DNA of 64,000 nt from Enterobacter hormaechei ATCC 49162 (GTDB taxonomy: Bacteria; Pseudomonadota; Gammaproteobacteria; Enterobacterales; Enterobacteriaceae). Shown here piece by piece: positions 46,622-57,700 of this stretch; the stretch's first letter is position 1, and each line of letters starts with the position of its first letter. The stretch lies in assembly GCF_001875655.1 (NCBI RefSeq), contig NZ_MKEQ01000001.1, positions 2,976,001 through 3,040,000 on the forward strand, in the 5' to 3' direction. The notes beneath the pieces were generated by a model. The model was not told the origin of the DNA and did not search any database. It saw nothing but the letters and a program-made list of their open reading frames with translations. The position numbers were made by a program, and so were the translations under genes.

Positions 46622-48124
46622 TTATGCCGCCTCCTGTTTTGCACCGCTGGCGGCGCTGACGATGGTTTCCGCCGTCGCGTCTCCCGCCTGGTATTCGGCC
46701 ACCATCAGCCCCTCGTGCATGACGATAATGCGATCCGCCATGCCCATCACTTCCGGCAGTTCGGACGAGACCATAATCACCGCCAGCCCCTGACTGACCA
46801 GCTCGGACATAAACTGATGCACGGCTGCCTTTGAGCCGATATCGATGCCTTTTGTCGGCTCATCGAGGATGATCACGTCAGGGTGCGTCGCCAGCCATTT
46901 GCCGATCACGACCTTTTGCTGGTTGCCGCCAGAGAGGGTCTCCACCGCCTGCTTCCAGCTGAAGGCTTTCACTTGCAGGCGTTTGGCGTATTCGTCTGCC
47001 AGCTTCCATTCGCGGTCGTCGTGCAGTACGCCGTTCGGATTGAGCCTGCTGAGCTGAGGCAGGCTGATGTTCTGGGCAATCGGCAGGGCGATAATCGCCC
47101 CCTGTTTCTGCCTTTCTTCCGGCACGCAGACGATACCGGCCTTGATCGCATCCGCAGGCTGGCGGAAGTGCCGGGGCTGGCCGTTAAGGATGATTTCACC
47201 CGACGACGGTTGCGTGATGCCGGAAAGCGCCTGCATCAATTCGGTACGCCCGGCACCCACCAGCCCGTAAAAGCCGAGGATCTCCCCTTTACGCAGGGAG
47301 AACGAGATATGCGCAAACTCGGTCGGATGGCAGAGGTTCTTCACCTCCAGCACCGTCTCGCCCTTTTCGCAGTCGATTTTCGGGAAGGTTTGGGTGATGG
47401 CGCGCCCGACCATCATCGATACCATCCTCTCCTCGGTGATCTCATTGATTGCCCCTGCACCAACGAACACGCCGTCGCGCAAAATGGTGTAGTGATCGGC
47501 CAGCTCAAAAATCTCGTCGAACTTGTGGGAGATAAACAGGATGGCTTTGCCCTCCTGCTTTAAGCGCTCCACAATCTGGTAAAACTCGAGGATTTCATGC
47601 TGCGACAGCGCCGCCGTGGGTTCGTCGAGGATCACCACCTGCGCCTCAAACGACAGCGCGCGGGCAATCGCCACCATGTGACGCTGGGCGATGCTCAGGG
47701 TTTTCAGCGTTGCGCGCGGGTCAATTTGCACCTCAAGGCGGGTAAGGATCGCCTGCGCCCGGCGGTGCATTTCCGGCCAGTCGAGCTTTTTCAGAAAGCC
47801 TTTGTGAAGGTACTGACCAACAAAAATATTTTCGGTGACCGACAGCTCATCGAACAGGACGGTCTCCTGGTGAATGGCGGTAATGCCCATTTTATGCGCC
47901 GACTCCGGCGTCGGAAGGTGAACGGGGATCGCCTTGTAGAGGATTTCGCCCTCGTCGGGCTGGTAAATGCCGGTCATCACTTTAACCAGCGTTGATTTGC
48001 CCGCGCCGTTTTCGCCGATAAGCGCCGTCACTTTGCCGGGCCATAGCGCAAGCTGCACGTTCTCAAGAGCATGCACGCCGGGGAACACCTTGGTGATGCC
48101 AGAAAGCTGTAGCAATGGGGTCAT
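46622..48124 (-). CDS. Sugar ABC transporter ATP-binding protein (RhaT-type, Rhizobium nomenclature)
   Basis: 500 residues with two fused nucleotide-binding domains, as in RbsA/AraG. The first has Walker A GENGAGKST, a diverged signature, and Walker B VVILDEPTAALS. The second has a degenerate Walker A (GLVGAGRTE), the signature SGGNQQKV and Walker B VIILDEPTKGIDIG. It energises the two permeases. Its name must not be confused with the RhaT symporter encoded at 55013-56047. Confidence 0.9.
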   Translation of the reverse strand: MTPLLQLSGITKVFPGVHALENVQLALWPGKVTALIGENGAGKSTLVKVMTGIYQPDEGEILYKAIPVHLPTPESAHKMGITAIHQETVLFDELSVTENIFVGQYLHKGFLKKLDWPEMHRRAQAILTRLEVQIDPRATLKTLSIAQRHMVAIARALSFEAQVVILDEPTAALSQHEILEFYQIVERLKQEGKAILFISHKFDEIFELADHYTILRDGVFVGAGAINEITEERMVSMMVGRAITQTFPKIDCEKGETVLEVKNLCHPTEFAHISFSLRKGEILGFYGLVGAGRTELMQALSGITQPSSGEIILNGQPRHFRQPADAIKAGIVCVPEERQKQGAIIALPIAQNISLPQLSRLNPNGVLHDDREWKLADEYAKRLQVKAFSWKQAVETLSGGNQQKVVIGKWLATHPDVIILDEPTKGIDIGSKAAVHQFMSELVSQGLAVIMVSSELPEVMGMADRIIVMHEGLMVAEYQAGDATAETIVSAASGAKQEAA

Positions 48125-48145
48125 GATAGTTCTCCGTAGATTATA

Positions 48146-48227
48146 CCCCTCACCCTAACCCTCTCCCCGGAGGGGAGAGGGAACCGATCGAGCCCCTTGC
48201 CCCTTTGGGGAGAGGGATTGGGGTGAG
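48146..48227. repeat. Composite palindromic repeat (CCCTCACCC type)
   Basis: Starts CCCCTCACCCTAACCCTCTC, has the internal CCCCGGAGGGG core, and ends in GGGATTGGGGTGAG. It lies between the binding-protein gene and the ATPase gene, a place where hairpins often raise binding-protein mRNA levels. Confidence 0.85.
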
Positions 48228-48230
48228 TTA

Positions 48231-49217
48231 TTAGAAAATCTTCGAGAACTTATCAATATTGCTGGCATCGTAGACGAACGGCTCCGCCATCGCGCCGTTG
48301 CCGTCGGCATCCAGCTTCACTTTGCCCAGTTTGCCCATGCTGGCTTCGTCTTTGGTGGCCGTGCCTTTCACCAGATCGTCCGCTAAGTAAGTCGCGGCAT
48401 AGCCCAGGTCAATCGGGTTCCAGATGGCAAAGCTTTTGCTCGCGCCGGATTTCACCGCGCCCGCCATTTCGGACGGCAGGCCTAACCCGGTAACGTACAC
48501 TTTGCCAATTTTGCCCTGGTCCTTCACCGCCTGAGCCGCGGCGACAATACCCACGGACGAAGGCGAGACGATCACTTTCAGGTCCGGGTAGGTTTTCAGC
48601 AGGCCGACCGCTTCGCGGTAGCTTTTGTCAGAGAGATCATCCCCGTAGGCCACGGTCACCAGATTGACGGACGGGTACTTCGGCAGCACCTTTTTCATCT
48701 CCGCGATCCAGGTGTTCTGGTTGGTGGAGGTTGGCGTGGCGCTCAGCACCGCCACGTCGCCCTTCTCCACGTTGAGTGCTTTCAGGGCATCGGCGGCGAG
48801 CTTCACGTTGGTTTCGCCTATCAGCGCGTTATTCGACGGGTTCAGGTGGATTTGACGTCCGGCTTTCGCCACCCCGGAATCCCACGACACAACCTTGATG
48901 CCGCGCTGCATCGCTTTTTTCAGCACCGGCACAACGGCGTCCGGATCGTTCGCGGAAATGGCGATCGCGTCCACGCCCTGGGCGATCAACCCGTTCAACA
49001 CCTCGATCTGTGCTTCCGCCGTGGTGGTGGTCGGGCCGGTATAAATCACTTTTACATCGCCTAACTCTTTGGCCGCCTCCTGCGCGCCGACGTTCGCTGC
49101 CTCGAAGAATCCATTCCCTAAGGACTTCGCCACCAGGGCGATTTTCACTTCTGCTAAAGCGGAACCGGACAACGCCAGAGCGGCAACGGTGAGGATCAAG
49201 CTTGCTTTTATTTTCAT
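48231..49217 (-). CDS. Rhamnose-type ABC transporter substrate-binding protein (RhaS-type, Rhizobium nomenclature)
   Basis: 328 residues with a signal peptide (LALSGSALA|EVK) and a periplasmic-binding-protein fold of the ribose/autoinducer-2 type: IALVAKSLGNGFFEAANVGA, GLIAQGVDAIAISANDPDAV, WDSGVAKAGRQIHLN. Its position between rhaD and the ATPase gene makes L-rhamnose the likely ligand. The start at 49217 opens a clean signal peptide; the frame extends upstream without a plausible N-terminus. Confidence 0.88.
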   Translation of the reverse strand: MKIKASLILTVAALALSGSALAEVKIALVAKSLGNGFFEAANVGAQEAAKELGDVKVIYTGPTTTTAEAQIEVLNGLIAQGVDAIAISANDPDAVVPVLKKAMQRGIKVVSWDSGVAKAGRQIHLNPSNNALIGETNVKLAADALKALNVEKGDVAVLSATPTSTNQNTWIAEMKKVLPKYPSVNLVTVAYGDDLSDKSYREAVGLLKTYPDLKVIVSPSSVGIVAAAQAVKDQGKIGKVYVTGLGLPSEMAGAVKSGASKSFAIWNPIDLGYAATYLADDLVKGTATKDEASMGKLGKVKLDADGNGAMAEPFVYDASNIDKFSKIF

Positions 49218-49299
49218 TGCTTTTACTCCACTGACTTGAGTTAGTTGTAGGGATTGCAGGTGGTTTTCGCCCCGTCTCAATGAGCGGGGCGCGATGTTG

Positions 49300-50130
49300 T
49301 TATTGGTACAGATCTAAGGCGGACTGCATCGGGGTAACGCCAAAGCGTTTGCCCAGGGCGATCAGCTCCTCCCGGGTGATGGTCTGCTTCATGCCGCCCA
49401 TGGAGTAGACCTTCACCAGCACCTCCGCGGATTTCTCGGCGGTGTCGATCAGGCCGAAGGTTTCATCCAGCGTCGGGCCGCTGCCGAAGACGCCGTGGAA
49501 CGGCCACAGCACCAGAGAGTGCTTTTGCATGTCTGTTGCGGTCGCCTGACCGATTTCGTCAGTACCCGGCACCATCCACGGCAGAATGCCGACGCCGTCC
49601 GGGAAGACCACCAGACACTCGGTGCTGCCTTCCCACAGTTTGCGGGTGAAGACATCGGAATTGTTTTCCAGCACGTAGGTCAGGGCGATCAGGTTGGTGG
49701 CGTGGCAGTGCATGATCACGCGGTCCTTGCCGTTGGTCGCCTTAATGCGTTCGCAGTGGGAGAGGAAGTGCGCCGGCAGTTCAGAGGTTGGCACTGCGTC
49801 ATCCGTCAGCCCCCACAGAATGTGGTAGCCCGCGCCGTCGCTGTCCACTTTTACCACGCCGAGGTTGGCCTGCGGATCGAGCTGAACGTTGCGGAAGAAC
49901 TTGCCGGAACCGGTGACGATAAACGGCGTGTTGGCGAGCAGCGGCATCGGCTGGCTCAGGGCGATATAGCGCGGCTTCTGGTGGAAATCGGCGGCAAATG
50001 GCTCGATATCCGCATCGTCCAGGCGCAGCGTAAGGTTGCCGCCGTTGCGCTCGTCCCAGCCCTTCAGCCAGGCGTCAGAGGTGGCTTTGATCATGCCCTG
50101 GACGAACCAGGAGGAGGTGATGGTCTGCAT
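49300..50130 (-). CDS. rhaD: Rhamnulose-1-phosphate aldolase
   Basis: 276 residues, class II (zinc) aldolase. Zinc ligands lie in MHCHATN and WPFHGVF, with the catalytic Glu in the [11 protein letters not shown] block. It splits L-rhamnulose 1-phosphate into dihydroxyacetone phosphate and L-lactaldehyde. The start [13 protein letters not shown] matches E. coli; the longer frame (to 50205) runs through the REP. The last residues (LDLYQ) differ from E. coli. Confidence 0.96.
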   Translation of the reverse strand: MQTITSSWFVQGMIKATSDAWLKGWDERNGGNLTLRLDDADIEPFAADFHQKPRYIALSQPMPLLANTPFIVTGSGKFFRNVQLDPQANLGVVKVDSDGAGYHILWGLTDDAVPTSELPAHFLSHCERIKATNGKDRVIMHCHATNLIALTYVLENNSDVFTRKLWEGSTECLVVFPDGVGILPWMVPGTDEIGQATATDMQKHSLVLWPFHGVFGSGPTLDETFGLIDTAEKSAEVLVKVYSMGGMKQTITREELIALGKRFGVTPMQSALDLYQ

Positions 50131-50150
50131 ACTGTGTTTCCTTTGAAAAT

Positions 50151-50219
50151 GCCGGGTGGCGCTACGCTTACCCGGCCTACTTTTACCTGTAGGCCCGGCA
50201 AGCAACGCGCCGCCGGGCG
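50151..50219. repeat. REP/BIME element between rhaD and rhaA
   Basis: GCCGGGTGGCGC...TTACCCGGCCTAC and TGTAGGCCCGGCAAGC...GCCGCCGGGCG face each other inside the rhaBAD transcript. Confidence 0.8.
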
Positions 50220-50226
50220 ATGTTTT

Positions 50227-51486
50227 TTACTGACGAGCGGCAAGAACGCCTTTCTCATATGCCCGCACGTTGTCCAGCCACTGGCTGCCCGCCGGGGCGT
50301 CGTGACGCTGGCAGTACATCTCCCACACCGCCTGCCACGGCAGGGATTTCTGCTCTTCCAGCAGCGCCAGGCGCGCGGTGTAGTCGCCGTTTTCTTCCAG
50401 CTGTTTTAGCGCGGCGACAGGCTCCAGCAGGGCGCGCAGCAGGGCTTTCTTCATGTTGCGGGTGCCAATAACCCACGCCGCGATGCGGTTGATGGAGGCG
50501 TCAAAGAAGTCGAGGCCAATGTGTACGCGGTCGAACAGATCGTGGCGGATGATTTCGCTGGCAATGGCCTGGGTTTCGTCATCCAGCAGGACTACGTGGT
50601 CGCTGTCCCAGCGCACCGGACGGCTGACGTGCAGCAGCAGGCGTGGCACGAAGAGCATGGCGGCGGAGATCTTGTCGGAGATCACCTCGGTCGGGTGGAA
50701 GTGACCGGCATCCAGGCACAGCGCGGTCTGGCGGCTGGTGGCGTAGCCCATGTAGAACTCGTTTGAGCCGACGGTGTAGCTCTCTGCGCCAATGCCGAAC
50801 AGCTTGCTCTCAACGGCATCAATGTGGTGCGCCGGATCCAGCTTCTCGCTGATGGCTTCATCCAGCGCGGCCAGCAGGCGCTGACGCGGGGCCAGTCGGT
50901 CTACAGTGATGTCCTTCATGCCGTCCGGGATCCAGATGTTCATGACTGACGGCGTGCCGAGCTGCTCGCCGAAGTATGCGGAGACGCGGCGGCTGGCTTT
51001 GACATGGTCGATCCAGAACTGACGGATGTCGTCGTTGGCGTGCGCAAGGGTAAACCCGTCCGCGCTCAGCGGATGTGAAAAACAGGACGGGTTAAAATCC
51101 AGCCCCAGTTTGTTGGCTTTCGCCCACTCCACCCAGTTCTTAAAGTGTTCCGGTTTGATTTCGTTACGCGCGACCGGCTCGTCGGACTCCAGATAAATAG
51201 CGTGCAGATTCAGGCGTTTTGGCCCGGGGATCAGGCTCAGCGCCAGCTCCAGATCCGCACGCAGTTCGGTGGCGTTGCGCGCTTTGCCCGGGTAGTTACC
51301 CGTGGCCTGAATGCCACCCGTCAGGGAACCGCCTGGGTTCTCGAAACCGGCGACGTCATCGCCCTGCCAGCAGTGCATAGAGACGGGCAGACGGTCGAGC
51401 TGGCGCAGCGCCTCTTCGACATCCACGCCAACGGCGGCGAAACGCTGTTTAGCCAGGTCCCAGGCTTGTTCAAGTTGAGTGGTCAT
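50227..51486 (-). CDS. rhaA: L-rhamnose isomerase
   Basis: 419 residues, the E. coli length. It converts L-rhamnose to L-rhamnulose using two divalent metals. Blocks with metal ligands are HAVESK-like [28 protein letters not shown] and [15 protein letters not shown]. The start [16 protein letters not shown] is conserved; two more codons upstream also read in frame. It overlaps the rhaB stop by four bases. Confidence 0.97.
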   Translation of the reverse strand: MTTQLEQAWDLAKQRFAAVGVDVEEALRQLDRLPVSMHCWQGDDVAGFENPGGSLTGGIQATGNYPGKARNATELRADLELALSLIPGPKRLNLHAIYLESDEPVARNEIKPEHFKNWVEWAKANKLGLDFNPSCFSHPLSADGFTLAHANDDIRQFWIDHVKASRRVSAYFGEQLGTPSVMNIWIPDGMKDITVDRLAPRQRLLAALDEAISEKLDPAHHIDAVESKLFGIGAESYTVGSNEFYMGYATSRQTALCLDAGHFHPTEVISDKISAAMLFVPRLLLHVSRPVRWDSDHVVLLDDETQAIASEIIRHDLFDRVHIGLDFFDASINRIAAWVIGTRNMKKALLRALLEPVAALKQLEENGDYTARLALLEEQKSLPWQAVWEMYCQRHDAPAGSQWLDNVRAYEKGVLAARQ

Positions 51487-52952
51487 GCGCAAAGCTCCTT
51501 AGTTAGTCGTTTTTGCTGAAACTGCGCCCGATAGCGGGCAATTTCATGGCAGGGATGGGGGGTGAAAGTGGTCAGGCTGTTATTCGCCGTCACCACCGAA
51601 CGGAAATCGTCGACGTTTGAAAGTTCGTCCAGGGTCATCAGCTGAATGCCGATATTGCCGAGCGTGGAGGCTTCAATCGGACCTGCCACCACGGTAATGC
51701 CGCAGGCATCGGCGCAGAGCTGGTTCAGCAGCTGGTTCTGGCAGCCGCCGCCCACGATATGCAGCTGGCTGAACGGTTTACCGCGAAGGCTCGCCAGTTC
51801 ACTCAGGATGTCGGCATAGAGCAGGGCGAGACTGTCAAAAATGCAGCGCGCCAGCTCGGCGGGGCGGGATGGTACCGGCTGTCCCGCTTCAAAACAGGCG
51901 GCCTGGATCTCGGCGCTCATGTGCACCGGGTTGATAAAGCGGTCGTCGTTCGGGTTAATCAGGAAGGTGCAGGCCTTCAGCTTTTCGGTTTCCGCGATAA
52001 GCGCGGGCAGGTCGGTAATGTTCTGCTCTTTCAGCACCCGCTGGAGCAGCCACAGGCCCATGATGTTCTTCAGCACGCGGTAGCGGCCTTCGGCGCCACC
52101 TTCGTTGGTGATGTTCGCGGCCAGCGCGGCATCGCTGGTGTAAGGGGTTTTGCTCTCAAAGCCCATCAGCGACCAGGTGCCGGAGGAGAGGTAGGCCGCG
52201 TCTTTGCTGGTGAGCGGCGAAGCAATGACCGCGCTTGCGGTGTCATGGCTGGCGACGGCGACAACGGGAATTTCATTCCCCTGCGGGCAAAGCCAGTGAC
52301 CAATCACATTGCCCGGATGAGTTGGCGTGCCAAACCAGGACGGCGAGGCGCCCGTCCAGGCCAGCAGGTGTTCATCCCAGTTATCGGTGTTGATATTGAC
52401 CAGCTGCGTGGTGGTGGCGTTGGTGTATTCCCAGTTCATGTTGCCGGTCAGACGGTAGCTTAAGTAGTCCGGGATCAGCAGCGCATGCGCCACCTTTTCG
52501 ACCAGCTCTGGCTGTTGCTCCACCAGCGCGCGCAGCTGGTACAGCGTGTTAAACGGCAGAAACTGGATGCCGCTGCGACCATAGATGTTCTCCTTGCCAA
52601 GCTGCGCGATGGCGTGCGCCATCAGCCCATCGGTACGGCTGTCGCGGTAGGAGACGGGCAGGCCGACGCGTTCGCCGTGACTGTCCAGCAGCACGTAATC
52701 CACGCCCCAGGTATCAATGCCGATACTGTCGATGCGAATACCGTCGTTGCAGACGTTGTGAAGTCCGGTACGGATCTCCGCTTCCAGCGCATCGATGTCC
52801 CAGGTAACAAAACCGTCCTGTTTTTGCAGACAATTGGCGAAACGGTGCATTTCGCGAAGCGTTAGGGTGTGCAGGTCACAGTCCCAGGTGGCGAGCATTA
52901 CACGGCCGCTGGATGCGCCTAAATCGACAGCCACACAATGGCGAAAAGTCAT
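51483..52952 (-). CDS. rhaB: Rhamnulokinase
   Basis: 489 residues, the E. coli length, FGGY kinase family. Phosphate-binding motif [12 protein letters not shown] at the N-terminus, [11 protein letters not shown] for the sugar site, and the adenosine motif [15 protein letters not shown]. It makes L-rhamnulose 1-phosphate. The start [12 protein letters not shown] is the conserved one. It is the first gene of the rhaBAD transcript, read from the RhaS-CRP controlled promoter to its right. Confidence 0.96.
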   Translation of the reverse strand: MTFRHCVAVDLGASSGRVMLATWDCDLHTLTLREMHRFANCLQKQDGFVTWDIDALEAEIRTGLHNVCNDGIRIDSIGIDTWGVDYVLLDSHGERVGLPVSYRDSRTDGLMAHAIAQLGKENIYGRSGIQFLPFNTLYQLRALVEQQPELVEKVAHALLIPDYLSYRLTGNMNWEYTNATTTQLVNINTDNWDEHLLAWTGASPSWFGTPTHPGNVIGHWLCPQGNEIPVVAVASHDTASAVIASPLTSKDAAYLSSGTWSLMGFESKTPYTSDAALAANITNEGGAEGRYRVLKNIMGLWLLQRVLKEQNITDLPALIAETEKLKACTFLINPNDDRFINPVHMSAEIQAACFEAGQPVPSRPAELARCIFDSLALLYADILSELASLRGKPFSQLHIVGGGCQNQLLNQLCADACGITVVAGPIEASTLGNIGIQLMTLDELSNVDDFRSVVTANNSLTTFTPHPCHEIARYRAQFQQKRLTKELCA

Positions 52953-53006
52953 GGTCGGGTCCTTTCTTAAGTCATTAGCGAGGAGTGTAAGAAAGGGAAG
53001 AAATAG

Positions 53007-53078
53007 CCACCTTCTCGCCACTGACAGCCCAAATCTCGCGCTGGCAAGAAAGCAAAGATGAACGTGAGGGAGTTCACA
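53007..53078. promoter_or_regulatory. rhaB-rhaS divergent control region: RhaS and CRP sites
   Basis: The 301-bp gap 52953-53253 matches the E. coli layout. The RhaS operator half-sites for rhaB are CCACCTTCTCGCCACTGAC (53007-53025) and TGGCAAGAAAGCAAAGATG (53042-53060). A CRP site CGTGAGGGAGTTCACA (53063-53078) follows directly. The remaining part towards rhaS should hold the RhaR site; I could not define its half-sites. Confidence 0.7.
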
Positions 53079-53253
53079 GTTTCCAGTAATGGCGGGGTTT
53101 GCAGGCAGTGTGACGTTGACCGCATTTCCCGATCTTTCCGCTCGTTTCTTGAAAAACCGGCAGCTTTTGCGCGGTTTGCTGTCAAAAATTTAAGGTGAGG
53201 GAGGAAGGCCTTAATTACTATTTTGAGAACTTTTCTCATTGGTGGGGGCCGTT

Positions 53254-54090
53254 ATGACCGTACTGCACAGCGTCGATTTTTTTCCTTCGGGGGCATCTCC
53301 CGTCGCGATTGAGCCACGGCTTCCTCAGGCTGCGTTCCCGGAACATCATCATGATTTTCATGAAATTGTGATTGTTGAGCACGGAACGGGCATCCACGTG
53401 TTTAACGGTCAGCCGTATACCATCAGCGGCGGTACGGTGTGCTTCGTGCGCGACCACGACAGGCACCTGTATGAACATACCGACAACCTGTGCCTGACCA
53501 ATGTGCTCTATCGTTCCCCGGATGCGTTCCAGTTTCTCTCCGGGCTGAATCAGCTCTTGCCGCAGGAGAAGGACGGCCACTACCCGTCGCACTGGCGGGT
53601 GAATCAGTCCACGTTGCAGCAGGTGCGGCAGCTGGTGAGCCAGATGGAGCAGAGCGAGGACGGGCAAGAGACGCACGCCATCGCTACCCGCGAACTGCTG
53701 TTTATGCAGCTGCTGGTCCTGCTGCGCCGGAGCAGCCTGGTGGAGGGGCTGGAAAATAACGACGCGCGACTGAACCAGTTGATGGCCTGGCTGGAAGATC
53801 ACTTCGCCGAAGATGTCTGCTGGGAAACGCTGGCGGATGACTTTTCGCTCTCGCTACGCACGCTGCATCGTCAGCTCAAGCAGCATACCGGGCTGACGCC
53901 GCAGCGTTACCTCAATCGTCTGCGCCTGATCAAAGCGCGTCATCTTTTACGTCATACCGACGAAAGCGTTACCGATATCGCTTATCGCTGTGGATTCGGC
54001 GACAGTAACCACTTTTCGACGCTGTTTCGCCGGGAATTTAGCTGGTCGCCGCGCGATATTCGTCAAGGGAAAGACGCGTTGCTTCAGTAA
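53254..54090 (+). CDS. rhaS: AraC-family activator RhaS of rhaBAD and rhaT
   Basis: 278 residues, the E. coli length. N-terminal cupin-like rhamnose-binding domain ([20 protein letters not shown]) and C-terminal double helix-turn-helix ([14 protein letters not shown] and [23 protein letters not shown]). With rhamnose bound it activates rhaBAD and rhaT. The ATG at 53254 ([13 protein letters not shown]) is the conserved start. Confidence 0.96.
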   Translation: MTVLHSVDFFPSGASPVAIEPRLPQAAFPEHHHDFHEIVIVEHGTGIHVFNGQPYTISGGTVCFVRDHDRHLYEHTDNLCLTNVLYRSPDAFQFLSGLNQLLPQEKDGHYPSHWRVNQSTLQQVRQLVSQMEQSEDGQETHAIATRELLFMQLLVLLRRSSLVEGLENNDARLNQLMAWLEDHFAEDVCWETLADDFSLSLRTLHRQLKQHTGLTPQRYLNRLRLIKARHLLRHTDESVTDIAYRCGFGDSNHFSTLFRREFSWSPRDIRQGKDALLQ

Positions 54091-54163
54091 CGCGAGGGCA
54101 GTCACCGTTTTCAGGCCGCAAAAAAGCTAATAATGTCCGGTTATCCGCCGTAGAGGTTGTGGT

Positions 54164-55012
54164 GTGGCTGCTCAGTTAATTCTTCGCAAAGATGATTTTT
54201 TTGCCTCCGCGAGTCAGGCCGTCGCGGTGGCGGACCGCTATCCGCAAAATGTCTTTGCCGAGCACACCCATGAATTCTGCGAGCTGGTGCTGGTGTGGCG
54301 AGGCAACGGTTTACACATCCTCAACGACCGGCCCTACCGCATCACCCGCGGAGATCTGTTTTACATTCGCGCTGAAGACAAGCACTCCTACGCCTCGGTT
54401 AACGATCTGGTGTTACAGAACGTCATCTACTGCCCTGACAGGCTCAAACTGAATGTCGACTGGGCGGGCAGCATCCCGGGCTTTCTGGATACCAGAGGCG
54501 AACCGCACTGGCGCTTAAGCAGCAACGGTATGGCTCAGGTGCGCCAGACCATTTCCCAGCTGGAGCAGGAGAGCCAGAAGAGCGATCCGCTGGCTAACCA
54601 GATGTCGGAGCTGCTTTTCGCCCAGCTGGTGATGACCCTGAAGCGCCATCGTTACGCCACGGATAATCCCTCCGCCACCACGCAGGAAGCACTGCTGGAT
54701 AAGCTGATCACCCGGCTTGCGGGCAGCCTGAACAAGAGTTTCGTGCTGGAAAAATTCTGCGAGCAGGAGCAGTGCAGCGAGCGCGCGCTGCGCCAGCAGT
54801 TCCGCACCCAGACGGGGATGACGGTAAACCACTATCTGCGCCAGCTGCGCATCTGCCATGCTCAGTATCTGTTACAGCATACGGAGCTGATGGTCAGTGA
54901 AGTGGCGATGCGCTGCGGCTTTGAGGACAGTAACTACTTTTCGGTGGTGTTTAACCGTGAGGTGGGGATGACGCCGGTACAGTGGCGTCATCGCAGTCGT
55001 AAGGCCGCCTGA
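54164..55012 (+). CDS. rhaR: AraC-family activator RhaR of rhaSR
   Basis: 282 residues. Cupin-like N-terminus ([19 protein letters not shown]) and two C-terminal helix-turn-helix motifs ([32 protein letters not shown]). It activates rhaSR when rhamnose is present, starting the regulatory cascade. The start is GTG (GTGGCTGCTCAG), as in E. coli. Its stop directly abuts the rhaT stop on the other strand (TGATCA), leaving no spacer. Confidence 0.95.
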   Translation: MAAQLILRKDDFFASASQAVAVADRYPQNVFAEHTHEFCELVLVWRGNGLHILNDRPYRITRGDLFYIRAEDKHSYASVNDLVLQNVIYCPDRLKLNVDWAGSIPGFLDTRGEPHWRLSSNGMAQVRQTISQLEQESQKSDPLANQMSELLFAQLVMTLKRHRYATDNPSATTQEALLDKLITRLAGSLNKSFVLEKFCEQEQCSERALRQQFRTQTGMTVNHYLRQLRICHAQYLLQHTELMVSEVAMRCGFEDSNYFSVVFNREVGMTPVQWRHRSRKAA

Positions 55013-56047
55013 TCAGTTCGCCATGCCGAGGCCAACAATGTTAGCGGCGATAATAATCACCACGCAACCCAGGCTCAGGACGCCAACCGGACGACGCCCG
55101 GCGTTGTTCCACTCCTTCAGCACCAGCCCAACCAGCCCACCGCACAGCACGTAGAAGCTCATGTGCAGCATCCAGCTCATATAGTCATACTGTGGCGGAA
55201 TGCTGGCGTGGCCCCAGGCGTAGAAGAAGAATTGCAGATACCACATCAGGCCGCCGAGGGCAGAGAGCAGGACGTTGGTGACGATCAGCGGTTTTGCCAG
55301 CGAGAAATCGGCTTTTACCGACAGGTTTTTTACTTTTGCCAGACGAATGAAGCAGAAGCCGAGGTTTACCAGCGCGCCGCCGCCCATGATGACTACGTAG
55401 CTTGGCAGGGCAACATACAGCGGATCAACGCCCAGCGCCGCAGCGGCGTCGTGCATCGGTTTGGCGGCGTTCATGGCGAACGACATGCCCGCCGAGAAGA
55501 CGCCACACATCACCGCCAGCAGCAGGCCTTTCTTCAGATTAAACTCTTCGGCTTTGATGCCCATCTTGCGTTCTTTAAGCTGGCCTGCGCGGGTGACGAT
55601 CCCCACGCCGATTACCGCCACCAGCACGCCCAGCAGCGTCATTCGCCCGCCCTGGGTGTTGATCAGCACGTCGAAATGGCCGTTGAGGATGGGCGTCATC
55701 AGGGTGCCGACGATCAGCGTAATGCCAATCGCGATGCCTATCCCCATCGACATGCCGAGATAGCGCATGGTAAGGCCATAGTTGATATTACCGATGCCCC
55801 ACATCGCGCCGAACAGGAATACCGGCAGCAGGGTGGAAGCGTTGAAGGAGGAGAAGTAGCCCCAGTAATCGGGCAGCAGCATGGCGCTGATTGTCCACGG
55901 CAAAATCAGCCAGGACACGGTACCGCCAACGGACCACATGGTTTCCCATGACCAGCCTTTCACCTTTTTAAACGGGGCATAGAAACAGGCTGCACTGGCC
56001 GCGCCTATCAAATGCCAGAAGATACCCATCGTAATCGCATGATTCAT
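55013..56047 (-). CDS. rhaT: L-rhamnose/H+ symporter RhaT
   Basis: 344 residues, ten membrane segments, almost identical to E. coli RhaT ([40 protein letters not shown]). It imports L-rhamnose with protons. The start MNHAITMG is conserved; the frame extends 32 codons upstream without similarity. Here it coexists with a full ABC importer in the same locus. Confidence 0.96.
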   Translation of the reverse strand: MNHAITMGIFWHLIGAASAACFYAPFKKVKGWSWETMWSVGGTVSWLILPWTISAMLLPDYWGYFSSFNASTLLPVFLFGAMWGIGNINYGLTMRYLGMSMGIGIAIGITLIVGTLMTPILNGHFDVLINTQGGRMTLLGVLVAVIGVGIVTRAGQLKERKMGIKAEEFNLKKGLLLAVMCGVFSAGMSFAMNAAKPMHDAAAALGVDPLYVALPSYVVIMGGGALVNLGFCFIRLAKVKNLSVKADFSLAKPLIVTNVLLSALGGLMWYLQFFFYAWGHASIPPQYDYMSWMLHMSFYVLCGGLVGLVLKEWNNAGRRPVGVLSLGCVVIIIAANIVGLGMAN

Positions 56048-56241
56048 TTTTACATCCTCATCGTTTTTATAGCCGGAGGCTTCCCGCCGACTTGATGAGT
56101 GTAAAAATTGGGCGGTTTGGTAACCTTCAGAAGGTTGCCGCACTTTTGTTCAGGATGGCAATCAGCACGTTAAGCACGTGAGCAGACTCACAATTTTGTC
56201 ATTTATCAAAATGCGAATAACCTTATAAAAACTACGGCATT

Positions 56242-56260
56242 GATAATCATTTTCAATATC
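56242..56260. promoter_or_regulatory. Fur box upstream of sodA
   Basis: GATAATCATTTTCAATATC resembles the 19-bp Fur consensus, 75 bp before the sodA start. Iron-bound Fur represses sodA in E. coli. The rest of the rhaT-sodA gap also holds the divergent rhaT promoter. Confidence 0.75.
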
Positions 56261-56335
56261 ATTTAATTAACTATAATGAACCAACTGCTTACGCGGCATT
56301 AACAGCTGTGCCGCCCGACAATAATGGAGAGGATT

Positions 56336-56956
56336 ATGAGTTATACACTGCCATCCCTGCCGTATGCCTACGACGCACTGGAACCGCATTTCGACAAGCA
56401 GACGATGGAAATCCATCACACGAAACACCACCAGACCTATGTGAACAACGCGAATGCTGCGCTGGAAAGCCTGCCAGAGTTCGCTAGTCTGCCTGTTGAA
56501 GAGCTGATCACCAAACTGGACCAGCTGCCAGCAGACAAGAAAACCGTGCTGCGCAACAACGCGGGCGGTCACGCTAACCACAGCCTGTTCTGGAAAGGCC
56601 TGAAAACCGGCACCACCCTTCAGGGCGACCTGAAAGCGGCTATCGAGCGTGACTTTGGTTCCGTTGACAATTTCAAAGCGGAATTCGAAAAAGCCGCTGC
56701 AACCCGTTTCGGCTCTGGCTGGGCGTGGCTGGTGCTGAAAGGTGACAAACTGGCGGTCGTTTCTACTGCGAACCAGGACTCCCCGCTGATGGGTGAAGCG
56801 ATCTCTGGCGCATCTGGCTTCCCAATCCTGGGTCTGGACGTGTGGGAACACGCTTACTACCTGAAGTTCCAGAACCGTCGCCCTGACTACATCAAAGCCT
56901 TCTGGGATGTGGTGAACTGGGACGAAGCCGCAGCGCGTTTCGCCGCTAAAAAATAA
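56336..56956 (+). CDS. sodA: Manganese superoxide dismutase
   Basis: 206 residues, the E. coli length. Metal ligands are His in MEIHHTKHH, His in [10 protein letters not shown], and Asp/His in [15 protein letters not shown]. The GGHAN and [10 protein letters not shown] contexts are those of the Mn type. The chosen ATG follows GGAGAGG. A terminator follows directly. Confidence 0.98.
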   Translation: MSYTLPSLPYAYDALEPHFDKQTMEIHHTKHHQTYVNNANAALESLPEFASLPVEELITKLDQLPADKKTVLRNNAGGHANHSLFWKGLKTGTTLQGDLKAAIERDFGSVDNFKAEFEKAAATRFGSGWAWLVLKGDKLAVVSTANQDSPLMGEAISGASGFPILGLDVWEHAYYLKFQNRRPDYIKAFWDVVNWDEAAARFAAKK

Positions 56957-56977
56957 GGTTGCATTGACGCCTGTGAG

Positions 56978-57004
56978 AAGCGAGTCTAATGACTCGCTTT
57001 TTTT
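56978..57004 (+). terminator. Terminator after sodA
   Basis: AAGCGAGTC, loop TAAT, GACTCGCTTTTTTTG. Confidence 0.92.
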
Positions 57005-57022
57005 GTATCTGAAGGAGTAGAG

Positions 57023-57697
57023 ATGCATTATCCGGTGAATGTATTTACAGGCAAGGTAAGGGAATACGACGGCAGCCGCCCGAGCGCCATCGCCAAAGTG
57101 CAGGTCGACGGTGAGCTGATGTTGACCGACCTCGGGCTGGCGGGTGACCAGCAGGCTGAAAAGAAAATCCACGGCGGGCCAGATCGCGCGCTGTGCCACT
57201 ATCCGCGCGAGCACTATCAGCACTGGAAAGCCGAATTCCCTGAACAGGCGGAACGCTTTGTCGCGCCCGCATTTGGCGAAAATCTCTCAACGGAAGGGCT
57301 GACGGAAAAGAACGTCTTTATTGGCGATATTTTCCGCTGGGGCGATGCCCTGATTCAGGTCACCCAGCCACGCTCGCCGTGCTTCAAGCTTAACTACCAT
57401 TTCGGCATTCAGGATATGTCGGCTCAGCTGCAAAACGCGGGCAAAACTGGCTGGCTGTATCGCGTTGTGCAGGCGGGACAGGTTTCGGCGGATGCGCCGC
57501 TTGAGCTGGCTTCGCGCTTGAGTGAGGTATCCGTGTATGACGCTTGCGCGATTGCCTGGCATATGCCGTTTGATGATGAACAGTTTCACCGCCTGCTGTC
57601 GGCGGCGGGGTTATCCACCAGCTGGACCAGAACGATGCAGAAGCGGCGGATAAGCGGGAAGATCGAGAGCAGTTCGCGGAGATTGTGGGGGAGATAA
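57023..57697 (+). CDS. yiiM: MOSC-domain protein YiiM (hydroxylaminopurine resistance)
   Basis: 224 residues, the E. coli length. MOSC domain with the conserved cysteine in QPRSPCFKL and the FGENLSTEGL block; the C-terminal 3-alpha domain includes RLLSAAGLSTSWTRTMQKRR. Members detoxify N-hydroxylated bases using molybdenum cofactor bound to the cysteine. It is convergent with cpxA, separated by a perfect inverted repeat. Confidence 0.94.
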   Translation: MHYPVNVFTGKVREYDGSRPSAIAKVQVDGELMLTDLGLAGDQQAEKKIHGGPDRALCHYPREHYQHWKAEFPEQAERFVAPAFGENLSTEGLTEKNVFIGDIFRWGDALIQVTQPRSPCFKLNYHFGIQDMSAQLQNAGKTGWLYRVVQAGQVSADAPLELASRLSEVSVYDACAIAWHMPFDDEQFHRLLSAAGLSTSWTRTMQKRRISGKIESSSRRLWGR

Positions 57698-57700
57698 CTG

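Noticed and set aside
55010..55015. rhaR-rhaT abutting stops as an assembly error
   Set aside because: Both C-termini are full length compared with E. coli, so the zero spacing is real.
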